Positions 17,248 through 26,910 are shown, counted from the first letter of the stretch. The stretch is 64,000 nt of DNA from Hymenobacter monticola (GCF_022811645.1 NZ_CP094534.1:3534001-3598000); one strand, 5' to 3'. Notes: generated from the letters alone by a model not told the origin. Numbers and translations: made by a program.

Positions 17248-17619
17248 TTATTCTGTCCGCCGCAAGCCCAGTACCCCAATGATAATCAAGCTGGTGAAGA
17301 ACACGCTTTGCCAGGACAGGGGCTGCTTGAGGTATACCGTATCGACCAGTTTGATGCCCACCACGGCCAGCGCCATCCAGGCCGAGTAGGCGGTGGCGGT
17401 GGGAATGTCCTTCATCGCCAGCGACAGAAAGTACACGTTGGCCAGCCCGAAGCCCACGTAGGCCAGCAGCGGCAGCACCGGCAGCAGCAGCGCCGGCTGG
17501 CCCAGGCTGTGCGCCCAGGCTATTTCCTTGATGCGCTGCATGCTCAGCGCCTTGAGGCTATACGTCCAGCAAACCTCCATGAAGGAGGCCAAAAACAGCG
17601 AAAACCAGGGATTAATCAA
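17248..17619 (-). CDS. SMR/DMT-type small multidrug transporter-like protein
   Basis: A 123-residue protein with four membrane helices, the size of SMR proteins. The N-terminus shows the family glutamate in helix 1 (LASFMEVCWTYSLKA), and helices 2-4 follow (LLPVLPLLAYVGFGLANVYF, TATAYSAWMALAVVGIKLVD, SVFFTSLIIIGVLGLRR). SMR proteins act as dimers that exchange protons for cationic compounds or guanidinium; some DMT relatives move sugar-lipid intermediates. The start overlaps the end of the sterol-desaturase-like gene by 4 bases, so the two are translationally coupled. A lipid or glycolipid substrate is therefore worth considering. Confidence 0.85.
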   Translation of the reverse strand: MINPWFSLFLASFMEVCWTYSLKALSMQRIKEIAWAHSLGQPALLLPVLPLLAYVGFGLANVYFLSLAMKDIPTATAYSAWMALAVVGIKLVDTVYLKQPLSWQSVFFTSLIIIGVLGLRRTE

Positions 17620-18611
17620 CGGGACGGAACGGCAGTGGGCGTTTGAGATGAAGCGGCCGGGGCCGGGCTGTGGCCAAAATTACCGCCCGGGCGCTGCGCC
17701 GGAATGGTTTCGGCGTAAGGTTCGGGCACGGGCCAGCCGTGCAGCGGTTTCAGGGCCGGCAGCCGGTCCGTTAGCTGGGTGAGAAGGCGCCCGCGGATGC
17801 CGTGGTAGGCGCGGAACAGGCGCGAGCGTTGGGCCAGCTCTTCTTCGCTGAACCGGGCCACGGAGAATACGTGCTGGCTGAAATAGTCCTTCGGGAAAAC
17901 GTAGGGCAGGCCCCATTTCTGCGGCTTGCGGCCGTTGGGCAGGTAGGCCGTGCCGAACATCCAGTCCCAAAAGGCGAATTTGGTGGAGAAGTTGGCGTAG
18001 AATACTTCTTCGTGGTCGGCGTGGTGCCAGAGGTGCATCTCGGGGCCGTTGATGAAGTATTGCAGGCGGCCCGAGCGCACGTCGATGTTGCAGTGAATCC
18101 AGATGCCCCACACGGCATCAATGCAGGCCTTGATGGGCACCACCATGGGGTCGGCCCCGAGCAGGATGATGGGCGCAAACTCGATGGTTTGATTAATCAG
18201 AATCTCGACGGCGTGGGAGCGGGAGCCCGCCAGCCAGTCCACCTGCTTGCCCGAATGGTGCGCCTCATGGGTGCGCCAGAAAAACGGGCTGCTGTGCTGA
18301 AACCGGTGAAACCAGTAGATGTAAAAGTCGTGCGTCACCACAAAAAACAGCACCTGCACCCAGATGGGCCAGCCCGTCACAAAATGCAGCTTCGAGAACC
18401 CAAAATGCTGGTCGAGTGGCTGAATGATGTAATCGAAGATGATGATTTTCAGCGCGAAGCTCTGCACGAAGGTGTATAGCACCAAATCCGTCCAGAAGCC
18501 CTCGCGGAAAAACGGCAGCCCCTTGCGGTAGGGGATGATGCGCTCCAGCGTAATCACAATGGCCACCCAAGCGAGCAGAATGGCCGTGGTGATGAGTTCG
18601 ACTTTGTGCAT
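17616..18611 (-). CDS. Sterol desaturase / fatty acid hydroxylase family protein
   Basis: A 331-residue membrane di-iron enzyme. Histidine clusters expected for the family are visible: HDFYIYWFHRFQH, HEAHHS and MHLWHHADHEE, with a further histidine in WIHCN. Three to four hydrophobic segments cover about residues 5-160. Members hydroxylate or desaturate lipids, carotenoids or sterol-like compounds with O2. The last ~45 residues are proline/alanine-rich and probably disordered. It is coupled to the SMR gene downstream and separated from the NeuB-like gene upstream by a 95-bp inverted repeat, so membership of the sugar operon is possible but unproven. Confidence 0.85.
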   Translation of the reverse strand: MHKVELITTAILLAWVAIVITLERIIPYRKGLPFFREGFWTDLVLYTFVQSFALKIIIFDYIIQPLDQHFGFSKLHFVTGWPIWVQVLFFVVTHDFYIYWFHRFQHSSPFFWRTHEAHHSGKQVDWLAGSRSHAVEILINQTIEFAPIILLGADPMVVPIKACIDAVWGIWIHCNIDVRSGRLQYFINGPEMHLWHHADHEEVFYANFSTKFAFWDWMFGTAYLPNGRKPQKWGLPYVFPKDYFSQHVFSVARFSEEELAQRSRLFRAYHGIRGRLLTQLTDRLPALKPLHGWPVPEPYAETIPAQRPGGNFGHSPAPAASSQTPTAVPSR

Positions 18612-18627
18612 GGGGTGAATGGGTTTT

Positions 18628-18722
18628 GTTGGTCATCCTGAGCGCAGCAAAGGACCTTATCACGTTCGAACAGCAATTGTTCAGCCGTGATAAGGTCCTT
18701 TGCTGCGCTCAGGATGACCAAC
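18628..18722. repeat. Inverted repeat, family D (GGTCATCCTGAGCGCAGCAA)
   Basis: Perfect 37-bp arms (18628-18664 and 18686-18722) surround a 21-base centre that itself holds a small palindrome. The outer end resembles the copies at 29489, 36919 and 57927 (GTCATnCnGAGC). The arms can be read as spurious peptides of the VILSAAKDL type, a known annotation artefact. It lies between the sterol-desaturase-like and NeuB-like genes. Confidence 0.9.
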
Positions 18723-18753
18723 GATTCAACAGCAGCAGTTCAACCCGAACCGC

Positions 18754-19644
18754 TTACGCGTTGTTCGGCGTCAGCTCGCGGCGCAGGCGGGCGCGGGGCT
18801 CCAGCTCGGAGTCGTACACGCGCTTCACGCCGTCGCCAAGGCCCTCTTCCACGTCGCGGATATCGCGCACGAGCTTGGCCATGCCACCGGGCTCAACGGA
18901 GGCGGCGTGGTCGGAGCCCCACATGGCGCGGTCCAGCGTGAAGTGGCGCTCCACGAAGGAGGCGCCCAGCGTCACGGCGGCCACGGTGGTGGCCAGGCCC
19001 GTTTCGTGGCCTGAGTAGCCGATGGGCGTGTTCGGGAACATGCCTTGCAGCACGGGCACCATGCGCAGGTTCAGCTCGGCCGGCGGGCAGGGATAGGAGG
19101 AGGTGGAGTGCGCAATCATGAGCTTATCCAAACCCACCCATTTCACGGCCTGATGAATCTCATCGAGCGTGCTCATGCCGGTGCTCAGCATCAGCGGGCG
19201 GCCGGTGGCGCGCACGCGGTCGAGCAGGGGCTTGTCGGTGAGGGAGGCGGAGGCCATCTTGTAGAGCACGGGCGCAAACTGCTCCATAAAATCAACCGAC
19301 GGCTCGTCCCAGCAGGAGGCAAACCAGTCGATGCCCAGGGCGCGGCAGTAGTCGTCGATGGCTGTGTATTCGGCCTGGCCGAATTCGGTTTTGCGCTTGT
19401 AGTCGATGTAGCTCATGCGGCCCCAGGGGGTGTCGCGCTGCTTTTCCCACTGGTCCTTGGGCACGCACAACTCCGGCGTGCGTTTCTGGAACTTCACGGC
19501 GTCGCAGCCGGCCTTGGCGGCTTCCGAAATGAGCTGCTTGGCCAGGTCGAGCGAGCCGTTGTGGTTGATGCCGATTTCGGCAATGATGTAGGCCGGGTGG
19601 CCCGCGCCAATGAATCGGTTTTTGCGAATTTCAACAGCTTGCAT
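18754..19644 (-). CDS. NeuB-family sialic/nonulosonic acid synthase-like protein lacking the SAF domain
   Basis: A 296-residue protein from the ATG at 19644. It carries the NeuB TIM-barrel signatures: IIAEIGINHNGSLDLAKQLI, AVKFQKR, WFASCWDE, YKMASASLTDKPLL, LSTGMST, IGYSGHETG, and FVERHFTLDRAMWGSDHAAS. These enzymes condense phosphoenolpyruvate with an aldose to make a 3-deoxy-ulosonic acid in the cytosol. The protein stops right after RARLRREL, where the C-terminal SAF (antifreeze-like) domain normally begins; classical NeuB proteins are about 340 residues. The missing domain normally contributes to the substrate site of the partner subunit, so the acceptor is probably not ManNAc. It ends the sugar operon that contains transketolase, aminotransferase and SpsF genes. 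Confidence 0.88.
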   Translation of the reverse strand: MQAVEIRKNRFIGAGHPAYIIAEIGINHNGSLDLAKQLISEAAKAGCDAVKFQKRTPELCVPKDQWEKQRDTPWGRMSYIDYKRKTEFGQAEYTAIDDYCRALGIDWFASCWDEPSVDFMEQFAPVLYKMASASLTDKPLLDRVRATGRPLMLSTGMSTLDEIHQAVKWVGLDKLMIAHSTSSYPCPPAELNLRMVPVLQGMFPNTPIGYSGHETGLATTVAAVTLGASFVERHFTLDRAMWGSDHAASVEPGGMAKLVRDIRDVEEGLGDGVKRVYDSELEPRARLRRELTPNNA

Positions 19645-19719
19645 AGGATGAAGCGTTAAGGGATAATCAGTGAAAGAAAACACAAGCAGCTGACTGATTG
19701 ACAGCTGAAAAGTGTTGGA

Positions 19720-20526
19720 TTAGATAGCCGTCCAACCGCCGTCCACCACCAGGTTGGCCCCGGTCATGTAGGCTGATGCATCAGAAGCCAGGAACACCAC
19801 CGCGCCCTGATAATCGGTGGGCGTAGCCATGCGGCCCAGCGGCGTTTTGGCGCTGTATTGCTTGATGAAAAACTCGTCCTGGCTGTTTTCCACACCGCCG
19901 GGTGAGAGCGTGTTCACGCGCACGCCGTCCTTGCCCCAATAGGCGGCCAGGTAGCGCGTGAAGTTTACCACCGCGCCCTTGGTCATGGGGTAGGAGGGGG
20001 ATTTGTAGAAGGTTTGCTCGCCGGCCTCGTTGCGGTAGATGCTTTGGTCGGGCCCGACAAGGCCGTAGGTGCTGGCCACGTTGATGATGGAGCCGTGGCC
20101 CTGCCGCGCCATGGGCGTGCCGAATACCTGCGCCGCCAGAAACACACCCGTCACGTTCACTTCCAGCACCTGCTGAAAAGTGGCCAGCGGGAAATTCTCA
20201 AACTTGCTGAGGTCGGCCGCCAGGGCCGGGTTCTCAAACATGTCGTTGATAGCGGCGTTGTTCACCAGCACGTCGATGTGGCCAAACTGGGCCAGAATCT
20301 GGTCGCGTGCGGCGGCCAGCGAGGCGGGGTCGGTCACGTTCACCGCCAGCGGCAGGTGAATACCGCCGGGCAGCTCCGCCGCTACCGCCGCGCAGGCTTC
20401 GGCGTTGAGGTCGGCCACCACCACGTTGGCGCCCGCGTTGGCCAGCGCCTCGCAGTGCTTGCGGCCGATGAGCCCGCACGCGCCAGTGACGATGGCCGTC
20501 TTACCGGTTAAGTCAAATAAGCTCAT
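19720..20526 (-). CDS. SDR-family oxidoreductase
   Basis: A 268-residue classical short-chain dehydrogenase. The Rossmann motif TGACGLIGRKH is a variant of TGxxxGxG. The NNAAIN motif, the catalytic Ser in INVASTYG and Tyr/Lys in SYPMTKGA follow; about 25 residues are inserted between Ser and Tyr. The C-terminus ends DGGWTAI, typical of the family. It probably oxidises or reduces a sugar hydroxyl or keto group with NAD(P). It starts 6 bases after the end of the aminotransferase gene and is followed by the NeuB-like gene, so a role in the same sugar pathway is likely. Confidence 0.88.
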   Translation of the reverse strand: MSLFDLTGKTAIVTGACGLIGRKHCEALANAGANVVVADLNAEACAAVAAELPGGIHLPLAVNVTDPASLAAARDQILAQFGHIDVLVNNAAINDMFENPALAADLSKFENFPLATFQQVLEVNVTGVFLAAQVFGTPMARQGHGSIINVASTYGLVGPDQSIYRNEAGEQTFYKSPSYPMTKGAVVNFTRYLAAYWGKDGVRVNTLSPGGVENSQDEFFIKQYSAKTPLGRMATPTDYQGAVVFLASDASAYMTGANLVVDGGWTAI

Positions 20527-20531
20527 GTAAT

Positions 20532-21866
<1,335 letters not shown>

Positions 21867-21894
21867 ATGTCGGGGAATGTGAAAAGGTGATGGC

Positions 21895-21981
21895 AGCACG
21901 AGTACCCCGAAGCTCCTGCTTCGGCTTGCGTGAGAAGTCGTTCAACGCGAGCCGAAGCAGGAGCTTCGGGGTACTCGTGCT
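21895..21981. repeat. Inverted repeat, family C (CCCCGAAGCTCCTGCTTCGG)
   Basis: Perfect 32-bp arms (21895-21926 and 21950-21981) with a 23-base centre. It fills the junction between the transketolase C-subunit gene and the aminotransferase gene, and its edge reaches into the transketolase stop codon (21980-21982). It is the only copy of this family in the window. Confidence 0.9.
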
Positions 21982-22933
21982 ATTCGGCAAACTCGTTTTC
22001 AAGCACGGTCGGGCCTTCGGCAATGGCCGCGCCCGACTCGCCCAAATGCTCCGTAATGCGGCGGGCAATGTGGTGGCCAGTGAAGCCCTCGTACTCCAGC
22101 ACCGCGCTCAGGCGGCCGGGGCGATACCACCGCTCCTCCAGCGCCAGCGGCAACACGCGGGCCGTGAGTTGGTTGCGCAGCAGAATCTCGGCCAGAATGG
22201 AATAGAGGCCGCCGGTGATAAAATGGTCTTCCACCGTCACGATGAGGGAGCCACGGCGCACCACGTCCAGCAGGGCCGCTTCGTCTATTGGCTTGAGGCT
22301 GCGCAGGTTGATGAGGCCCACCGACTTGCCCTGGGCCTGCAGCAGCTCGCGGGCCACCAACGTTTGCTCGAAGAGCATGCCGTAGGTGAGGATGGTAACG
22401 TCAGTGCCCTCGGCCACGATTTCAGCTTTGCCAATTTCGAACGGGGCGTGCTCGTAGGTGCCCGGTCGGGTGTTTACGCGCAGGTAAGCCGGCTGGGGCG
22501 AGGCCCAGATGGCGGGCAGCATGGCCACCATATCGGCCTCGTCGGCGGGTGCGAAAACTGTCATGCCGGGGATGCCGCGCATGAGGCTCACGTCCTCGAT
22601 GGCCTGGTGCGTAGGCCCGTTGCCATCGGAAAGGAAGCCGGGCACGAAGCCGCTGAGCTTCACCGGCAGCTGGCCGATGCCCACGTCGGTGCGGATAAAC
22701 TCGAACGCCCGCAGCGTGAGGAAGGTGGCCAGCGCGTGCACCACCGGCACCCGGCCGCGCAGGGCCAGGCCAGCAGCGGCCCCGATGAGCGTTTGCTCGG
22801 TAATGCCGGTGTCGATGAAGCGCGGGCCGAGCACGGCGGGCAGGTTGCGGATGAGGGCGCGGTTTTCGGCCGTCATCACCACGATGCGCTCATCGGCGAG
22901 GGCGGTTTCCTTGATAAGTTCTTCGTAGTTCAT
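21980..22933 (-). CDS. Transketolase, C-terminal subunit
   Basis: A 317-residue protein equal to the pyrimidine-binding and C-terminal domains of transketolase. The TPP-activating glutamate is in DTGITEQTLIGAAAG, followed by PVVHALATFLTLRAFE and DGNGPTHQAIEDVSLMRGIPG. The transketolase C domain follows (DVTILTYGMLFEQTLVA). Split transketolases need a partner carrying the first domain; that partner is the next gene upstream. They transfer two-carbon ketol units between sugars. Placement in a NeuB/SpsF cluster points to secondary sugar synthesis rather than the pentose phosphate pathway. Confidence 0.9.
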   Translation of the reverse strand: MNYEELIKETALADERIVVMTAENRALIRNLPAVLGPRFIDTGITEQTLIGAAAGLALRGRVPVVHALATFLTLRAFEFIRTDVGIGQLPVKLSGFVPGFLSDGNGPTHQAIEDVSLMRGIPGMTVFAPADEADMVAMLPAIWASPQPAYLRVNTRPGTYEHAPFEIGKAEIVAEGTDVTILTYGMLFEQTLVARELLQAQGKSVGLINLRSLKPIDEAALLDVVRRGSLIVTVEDHFITGGLYSILAEILLRNQLTARVLPLALEERWYRPGRLSAVLEYEGFTGHHIARRITEHLGESGAAIAEGPTVLENEFAE

Positions 22934-22935
22934 AA

Positions 22936-23019
22936 TGTAGCGCGGACTCTGCGAGTCCGCGTATTGATTGGCGGATTAGTTGACCGGTGCGGGGGCGCGG
23001 ACTCGCAGAGTCCACGCTA
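22936..23019. repeat. Inverted repeat, family A
   Basis: Arms of 25 bp (22936-22960 and 22995-23019) with one mismatch and a 34-base centre. Same family as 17173-17245. It occupies almost the whole 93-base gap between the two transketolase subunit genes. Confidence 0.9.
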
Positions 23020-23026
23020 CAGTTTA

Positions 23027-23884
23027 TTACCGTACCGTCAGCGTTTCACTGGTCAAATTCGTGGCTACTTGGCTGTGCAGCTCGCGCAACAGTTCCTCCA
23101 CCTCCTCCGAAGAGAAGTTGCAGAACCAACGGTCGGCGCGGGCCTCGATGCTGGGCAGGCCGCGGCCGCGCACCGTGTCGCAGATGATGACCGAAGGCTT
23201 GGTGTCGGAGAAGGGGAGGGCCGAGAAGGCGTCTTCCAGTTGCGCGAAATCGTGGCCGTCGATGCGGCGCACTTCACAGCCAAAGGCTTCGAACTTGGGC
23301 GCCATGGGCTCCAGCGGAATCAGGTCTTCGGTGGCCACGTTGGCCTGGAAGTGGTTGCGGTCGACCACCAGCGTGAGGTTGTTGACCTTGTGGGCGCTGG
23401 CCACCAGCAGGCTTTCCCACACCGTGCCCTCGTTCAGCTCGCCGTCGCCGGTGATGACGATGACCTTGTTGTCCTGGCCGCGCATTTTGCAATCCATCGC
23501 CACGCCCAAGGCCACGCTGGGCAGGTGGCCCAGCGAGCCCGAGTGGAATTCCACGCCCGGCACGTTGCGGTTGGGGTGCCAGTAAATGTGGTCGTCGGTG
23601 GTGAGGTGCTGGTCGAGGCGGGCTTTGTCGATGAAGCCGAGCTCCACGAAGGTGCCGTAGAGGGCGGGCACGTCGTGGCCTTTGCTCAGGAACAGGTAGT
23701 CGCGGTTGGGGTCCTGCAGGTTGTCGGGCCGCACGTTCAGCAGCTCGCTGTATAGGTACACCAGCAAATCGGCGCAGCTCAGCGAAGCACCGGTGAAGCA
23801 GCCGCCGTCGGTGCTGAGGCGCACGATGTGCTCGCGCACCTTGAGGGCCATTTTCTCTAGTTTCTGGCGTTTAGGGTCGGTCAT
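23027..23884 (-). CDS. Transketolase, N-terminal subunit
   Basis: A 285-residue protein equal to the TPP pyrophosphate-binding domain. The TPP/metal motif is ITGDGELNEGTVWES with the downstream VNNLTLVVDRNHFQ. Other signatures are SKGHDVPALYG, EFHSGSLGHLPSVALG and CDTVRGRGLPSIE. It pairs with the C-terminal subunit gene 93 bases downstream to form one active enzyme. Having the two halves separated by a hairpin repeat is unusual for subunits needed in equal amounts. Confidence 0.9.
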   Translation of the reverse strand: MTDPKRQKLEKMALKVREHIVRLSTDGGCFTGASLSCADLLVYLYSELLNVRPDNLQDPNRDYLFLSKGHDVPALYGTFVELGFIDKARLDQHLTTDDHIYWHPNRNVPGVEFHSGSLGHLPSVALGVAMDCKMRGQDNKVIVITGDGELNEGTVWESLLVASAHKVNNLTLVVDRNHFQANVATEDLIPLEPMAPKFEAFGCEVRRIDGHDFAQLEDAFSALPFSDTKPSVIICDTVRGRGLPSIEARADRWFCNFSSEEVEELLRELHSQVATNLTSETLTVR

Positions 23885-23886
23885 AA

Positions 23887-23978
23887 GTAGGGTGCGGGGC
23901 TGGTCCCCGCCCGTCGTGGAACGATATTTAATAAGAATGTTGTGCGGTGAAGCGGGCGGGAGCAGGCCCCGCCCCTAC
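23887..23978. repeat. Inverted repeat, family E (GTAGGGGCGGGGC-type), imperfect
   Basis: Arms 23887-23913 and 23953-23978 pair imperfectly. They resemble the perfect copy at 32844-32930. It fills the gap between the SpsF-like gene and the transketolase N-subunit gene; the right arm overlaps the last codon of the SpsF-like gene. Confidence 0.8.
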
Positions 23979-24781
23979 AAGTTTCGGGTTTGCGCCGAAT
24001 CCACGGTTTTGAGTTCGTCGAGGTGGTTGCGGTACCAGTTCACGCCGGCCAGGTGGGCATTGAGCCGGGCAATGTCGGGCCGCTCGGTGGTCAGGCGGAG
24101 TATGTCGTTGATGCCGAAAGCGGGGTTTTGGTGGTACAGCGCGTCATAAACGGCGCTGATGAAATCGTAGTCTTCCCGGTAGTCAATAGTCCAGCGGTGG
24201 CTCATCGAAAAATCCTGACCGGCGTCCCAGGCCACGTTGCCGATGGCAAACCGGTCGGGGTTTTCCCAAAAGAAAGGCGTGGTGTGCTCGCGCTCCAGCG
24301 GCCGTTTTGCTTCGCGCCAGGCCTTTTCCAACATGGTGAAAGGCATCACCTCCACGTCATTACCATCGGGGAAGGTGGCGGGGTGCAGGTTGCTCACAAA
24401 GTCGTAGCGCTCGGCAAAATCGAGGTAAAACCGTACCACTTCATCAATTATAGCCGGGTCGATGAGCGGGCAGTCGGACGGGATTTTCAGCACCACGTCG
24501 GCGCCGTAATGGCGGGCGGCCTGGTAGTGGCGGTCCAGCAGGTCTAATGCGTCCCCGCGGAAGCAGTTGAGGCCGTGGGCGGTGCACAATTCAGCAATGG
24601 CGTCGTCGGCCGGGTCGGTGGTGGTGGCCACTACCACGGTGCCGGCCAGCGGCGCGCGCTGCACCCGCTCCACCATGCGCACCAGCAGCGGCTGGCCGGC
24701 CAGCGGCATGAGCACCTTGCCCGGCAGGCGCGACGACCCCATGCGGGCCTGCACAACGGTCAATATCTTGGGAACGGCCAT
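23975..24781 (-). CDS. SpsF-like cytidylyl/nucleotidyltransferase
   Basis: A 268-residue enzyme. The nucleotide-binding signature QARMGSSRLPGKVLMPL is the hallmark of the CMP-NeuA/KdsB/SpsF group. LKIPSDCPLIDP probably carries metal ligands, and GNDVEVMPF and LEREHTTPFFW are typical of SpsF. Such enzymes are thought to activate keto-sugar acids with CTP. In this operon the NeuB-like synthase would make the acid and this protein would activate it. It lies 115 bases after the glycosyl/glycerophosphotransferase-like gene. SpsF biochemistry is less well established than NeuA, so the exact nucleotide is an inference. Confidence 0.85.
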   Translation of the reverse strand: MAVPKILTVVQARMGSSRLPGKVLMPLAGQPLLVRMVERVQRAPLAGTVVVATTTDPADDAIAELCTAHGLNCFRGDALDLLDRHYQAARHYGADVVLKIPSDCPLIDPAIIDEVVRFYLDFAERYDFVSNLHPATFPDGNDVEVMPFTMLEKAWREAKRPLEREHTTPFFWENPDRFAIGNVAWDAGQDFSMSHRWTIDYREDYDFISAVYDALYHQNPAFGINDILRLTTERPDIARLNAHLAGVNWYRNHLDELKTVDSAQTRNL

Positions 24782-24895
24782 AGGTTGCGGTTGGCAATAT
24801 CCGGTAGTCGCTAAACGATGCGGAATACTCTTAAATATTAAGAAAATGCCCTGGGATAAGCGGTATCTCCTTTATAGCGAACAACAAAAAATGCG

Positions 24896-25975
24896 CTAGT
24901 GGACGGCCATCGAACTGCCTGCCGGCTCGGTTTCGGCAAAAGATTCCGGGTCGTACTGCTTCAGGAACGCCGGCCCGCTGCTGCTCGCAAACCGGCTGAA
25001 GCCGCGGCACACCGCCGCAATGCGCCGGGCCGAGGTGCCGCCGTTTTGCCAGGGCAGCTTGCGCTTGAGGTCATCTACGTCGAAATAGGAGTGCACCGGC
25101 TTGCCCAGCGCCAGGCCCACGTACACCACCGTGGAGTACTGGGTGATGAGCTCCACGCAGTTGGCAATCATGTGGTCGGTGTTGCCTTCGGTGAAAATCA
25201 GGGTGTCGGCCGGGGCGTTGGCCTTGATTTCATCGACGGCCCGGGGCAGGGTTTCGTTGGGGTGCAGCTTGAAAGCCAGCGGGCGGCCGTTGGCGATGCG
25301 CACACATTCCCGAATGAACTTGGGCCGGTTTTCGGGCGTGAAGGTTTCGCGCAGGTCGGAGGTGGCCACCAATACATAGCCGCGGTGCGGGAAGTCGTTG
25401 TGCCGCACCTGCTCGATGTTGTCGAAGTTGGGAATGCCCGTCACCAGCAGCTTGTCGGCATCCACGCCCACGCGGGCGAAGTGCCCGGCGTAGCCCTGGG
25501 AGGCCACGCAGTAGATGTCGCAGCAGTTGTTCATACCATTGAGCGCCGTGCCGATGGCCAGGATGGGGTAGCGGGTGAAGCGCTTCACCAGCCGGGCCCA
25601 GAAGTTGAGCGGGTCGGTCATGCCCTCCTGCACAAACACGGTTTTGGTGCGGCGCACCAGCGGCCAGGGCACAATCACGTCGGAACAGCACACGATGAGG
25701 TCGTAGGTGTTGCCGTACACGCGGGCCTCGAAGTCGTTTTTCAGGTTGTGCTCGGCCAGGTACTTATCCGCTTTTGCCTTGATTTTGCCGGTGACGATGG
25801 TTTTGTCGAGCCCGCCGGTCCAGACCAGAAACTCGTAAAATTTGCGCTGCCAGCCGTCGTAGTACAGCTGGCTGAAATACGGCTCGAACTCGTCTTCCAG
25901 CAGCTGCGCAATCTGGTGCATCTGCGTGGTTTGGTTGGGCGAGCCGATGAGAAACAAGGCCTTTTTTCGGGACAT
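24896..25975 (-). CDS. Putative glycosyltransferase / glycerophosphotransferase-like protein
   Basis: A 359-residue cytosolic protein starting MSRKKALFLIGSPNQTTQMHQIA at the ATG at 25975. An in-frame extension of 61 codons exists, but its composition is random-looking and it crosses the likely promoter. The fold looks like a two-domain GT-B: an N-terminal Rossmann-like start, FVQEGMTDPLNFW, VLVATSDLRETFTPENRPKF, LAFKLHPNETLP and LITQYSTVVYVGLALGKPVHSYFD. The pairing of KLHPNE with a late STVVYVGLALGKPV segment resembles capsule-type CDP-glycerol glycerophosphotransferases and related transferases. As first gene of the sugar operon it may use the activated product. Family confidence is moderate. 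Confidence 0.55.
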   Translation of the reverse strand: MSRKKALFLIGSPNQTTQMHQIAQLLEDEFEPYFSQLYYDGWQRKFYEFLVWTGGLDKTIVTGKIKAKADKYLAEHNLKNDFEARVYGNTYDLIVCCSDVIVPWPLVRRTKTVFVQEGMTDPLNFWARLVKRFTRYPILAIGTALNGMNNCCDIYCVASQGYAGHFARVGVDADKLLVTGIPNFDNIEQVRHNDFPHRGYVLVATSDLRETFTPENRPKFIRECVRIANGRPLAFKLHPNETLPRAVDEIKANAPADTLIFTEGNTDHMIANCVELITQYSTVVYVGLALGKPVHSYFDVDDLKRKLPWQNGGTSARRIAAVCRGFSRFASSSGPAFLKQYDPESFAETEPAGSSMAVH

Positions 25976-26159
25976 GCAAAAGCAAAAATGGAAGCAACTG
26001 AACCGGGGCGCGTGCCCACCGGTGCCCCACAACCGCGCCGAGGCGCTACTGGTTTTGAGGCGTTGCCCACCGTTGGCGGGCCGGGATGGGAACGGGGCAA
26101 GGTACAGCACATCGGGCAAAGTAAGGCGGCTGCGATGACGTGCCGGAGATGCGGCCATT

Positions 26160-26391
26160 AAGCAATTGCAAAGGTTTTACGGGATTTAGCGCACCTGAGA
26201 AAAACCCGGGAAAGCGTCTGTAAGCGCACTTGAAAATGAATCAAGCCGGATGCCATAGGCCCCGACTTGCCCCATATTTGCTGCCCAAATAGGCAACTGC
26301 CGGGGCAACTACGTAGTAGCGGTGAGCCAAAATTCAGTATAAAGCAGGAGCTCACGATTAACTCACAAAGTGAGGTATTTCTACTTTTGTT
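26160..26391. other. Divergent intergenic region
   Basis: This sequence lies between the leftward sugar operon and a rightward gene pair. It is lower in GC than its flanks. I see a rightward promoter core at its right edge (26392-26399) but no clean leftward core, so the sugar operon promoter is not located. No repeat or RNA gene is visible. Confidence 0.4.
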
Positions 26392-26399
26392 TTGTCTCT
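26392..26399 (+). promoter_or_regulatory. TAnnTTTG promoter core
   Basis: TACTTTTG, 54 bases upstream of the ATG at 26454; the leader would be about 48 bases. Confidence 0.5.
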
Positions 26400-26453
26400 G
26401 AAAAGGCAACGAAGCGGAGAACATTATTTCCTGCTATAACCTACGGTATTGTT

Positions 26454-26879
26454 ATGTTACTCAGCTCTCTACCCGACGTCGACGGCAGCCGCTGCACCCT
26501 CACCTACGAGTCTGAAGGCTGGCTGCGCGCCACCTGGCGCGGCTTTGTCGACATGGCCAAAGCCCTGCGCGGTGCCGATAACTACCTGAAAACACTAGCC
26601 GATTTGCGTTGCCCCTACCTGCTGAACGACAACGTGGAACTGCGCGGGCCCTGGTTCGATTCTATTGAGTGGCTGGAGCGCATTTGGGTGCCGCAGGCCG
26701 TGGGCATGGGGCTGCACTACGTGGCCCACGTGGTGCAGGCCGATTCTCTGTCCGACACCATCACCACGCACTTTCAGGGGCCGAAAGTGGGCGGGTTGGA
26801 GCTGCAAATCTTTCAGCAGGTGGCCGATGCCGAAGCCTGGCTGCGGCACTGCCAGCTGGTGGAGGCGGGGGTAGAATAA
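26454..26879 (+). CDS. STAS/SEC14-like (SpoIIAA-like) small protein
   Basis: A 141-residue cytosolic protein. The order of elements resembles SpoIIAA-like/STAS-SEC14 proteins: a beta hairpin (RCTLTYESEGWLRATWRGFVD), a helix (ALRGADNYLKTLADLRCPYLL), an LLND strand, a WLERIWVPQAVGMGLHYVAHV helix-strand, and the end FQQVADAEAWLRHC. I start at 26454; the upstream open frame overlaps the promoter core. Members are common and mostly uncharacterised in Bacteroidota, possibly as binding modules. It is followed 31 bases later by an sce7726-type gene that has its own promoter core. Confidence 0.6.
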   Translation: MLLSSLPDVDGSRCTLTYESEGWLRATWRGFVDMAKALRGADNYLKTLADLRCPYLLNDNVELRGPWFDSIEWLERIWVPQAVGMGLHYVAHVVQADSLSDTITTHFQGPKVGGLELQIFQQVADAEAWLRHCQLVEAGVE

Positions 26880-26894
26880 CCCAGCCGCCGGCCC

Positions 26895-26902
26895 TACATT
26901 TG
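26895..26902 (+). promoter_or_regulatory. TAnnTTTG promoter core
   Basis: TACATTTG, ending 8 bases before the ATG at 26911. It lies inside the short gap after the STAS-like gene, so the sce7726-type gene can be transcribed on its own. Confidence 0.5.
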
Positions 26903-26910
26903 GGGTTGCC

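Noticed and set aside
18626..19018. Short frames with peptides such as VILSAAKDL and IRSFAALRMTN
   Set aside because: They are translations of the family D inverted repeat arms, a well-known source of false proteins.
21887..23755. Plus-strand open frame of 622 codons across the transketolase genes
   Set aside because: Runs antisense through two well-supported genes and two inverted repeats; no domain.
25976..26158. 61-codon N-terminal extension of the transferase-like gene
   Set aside because: Composition looks random (many Ser, Arg, Pro), there is no family similarity, and MSRKKALFLIG is a natural N-terminus.
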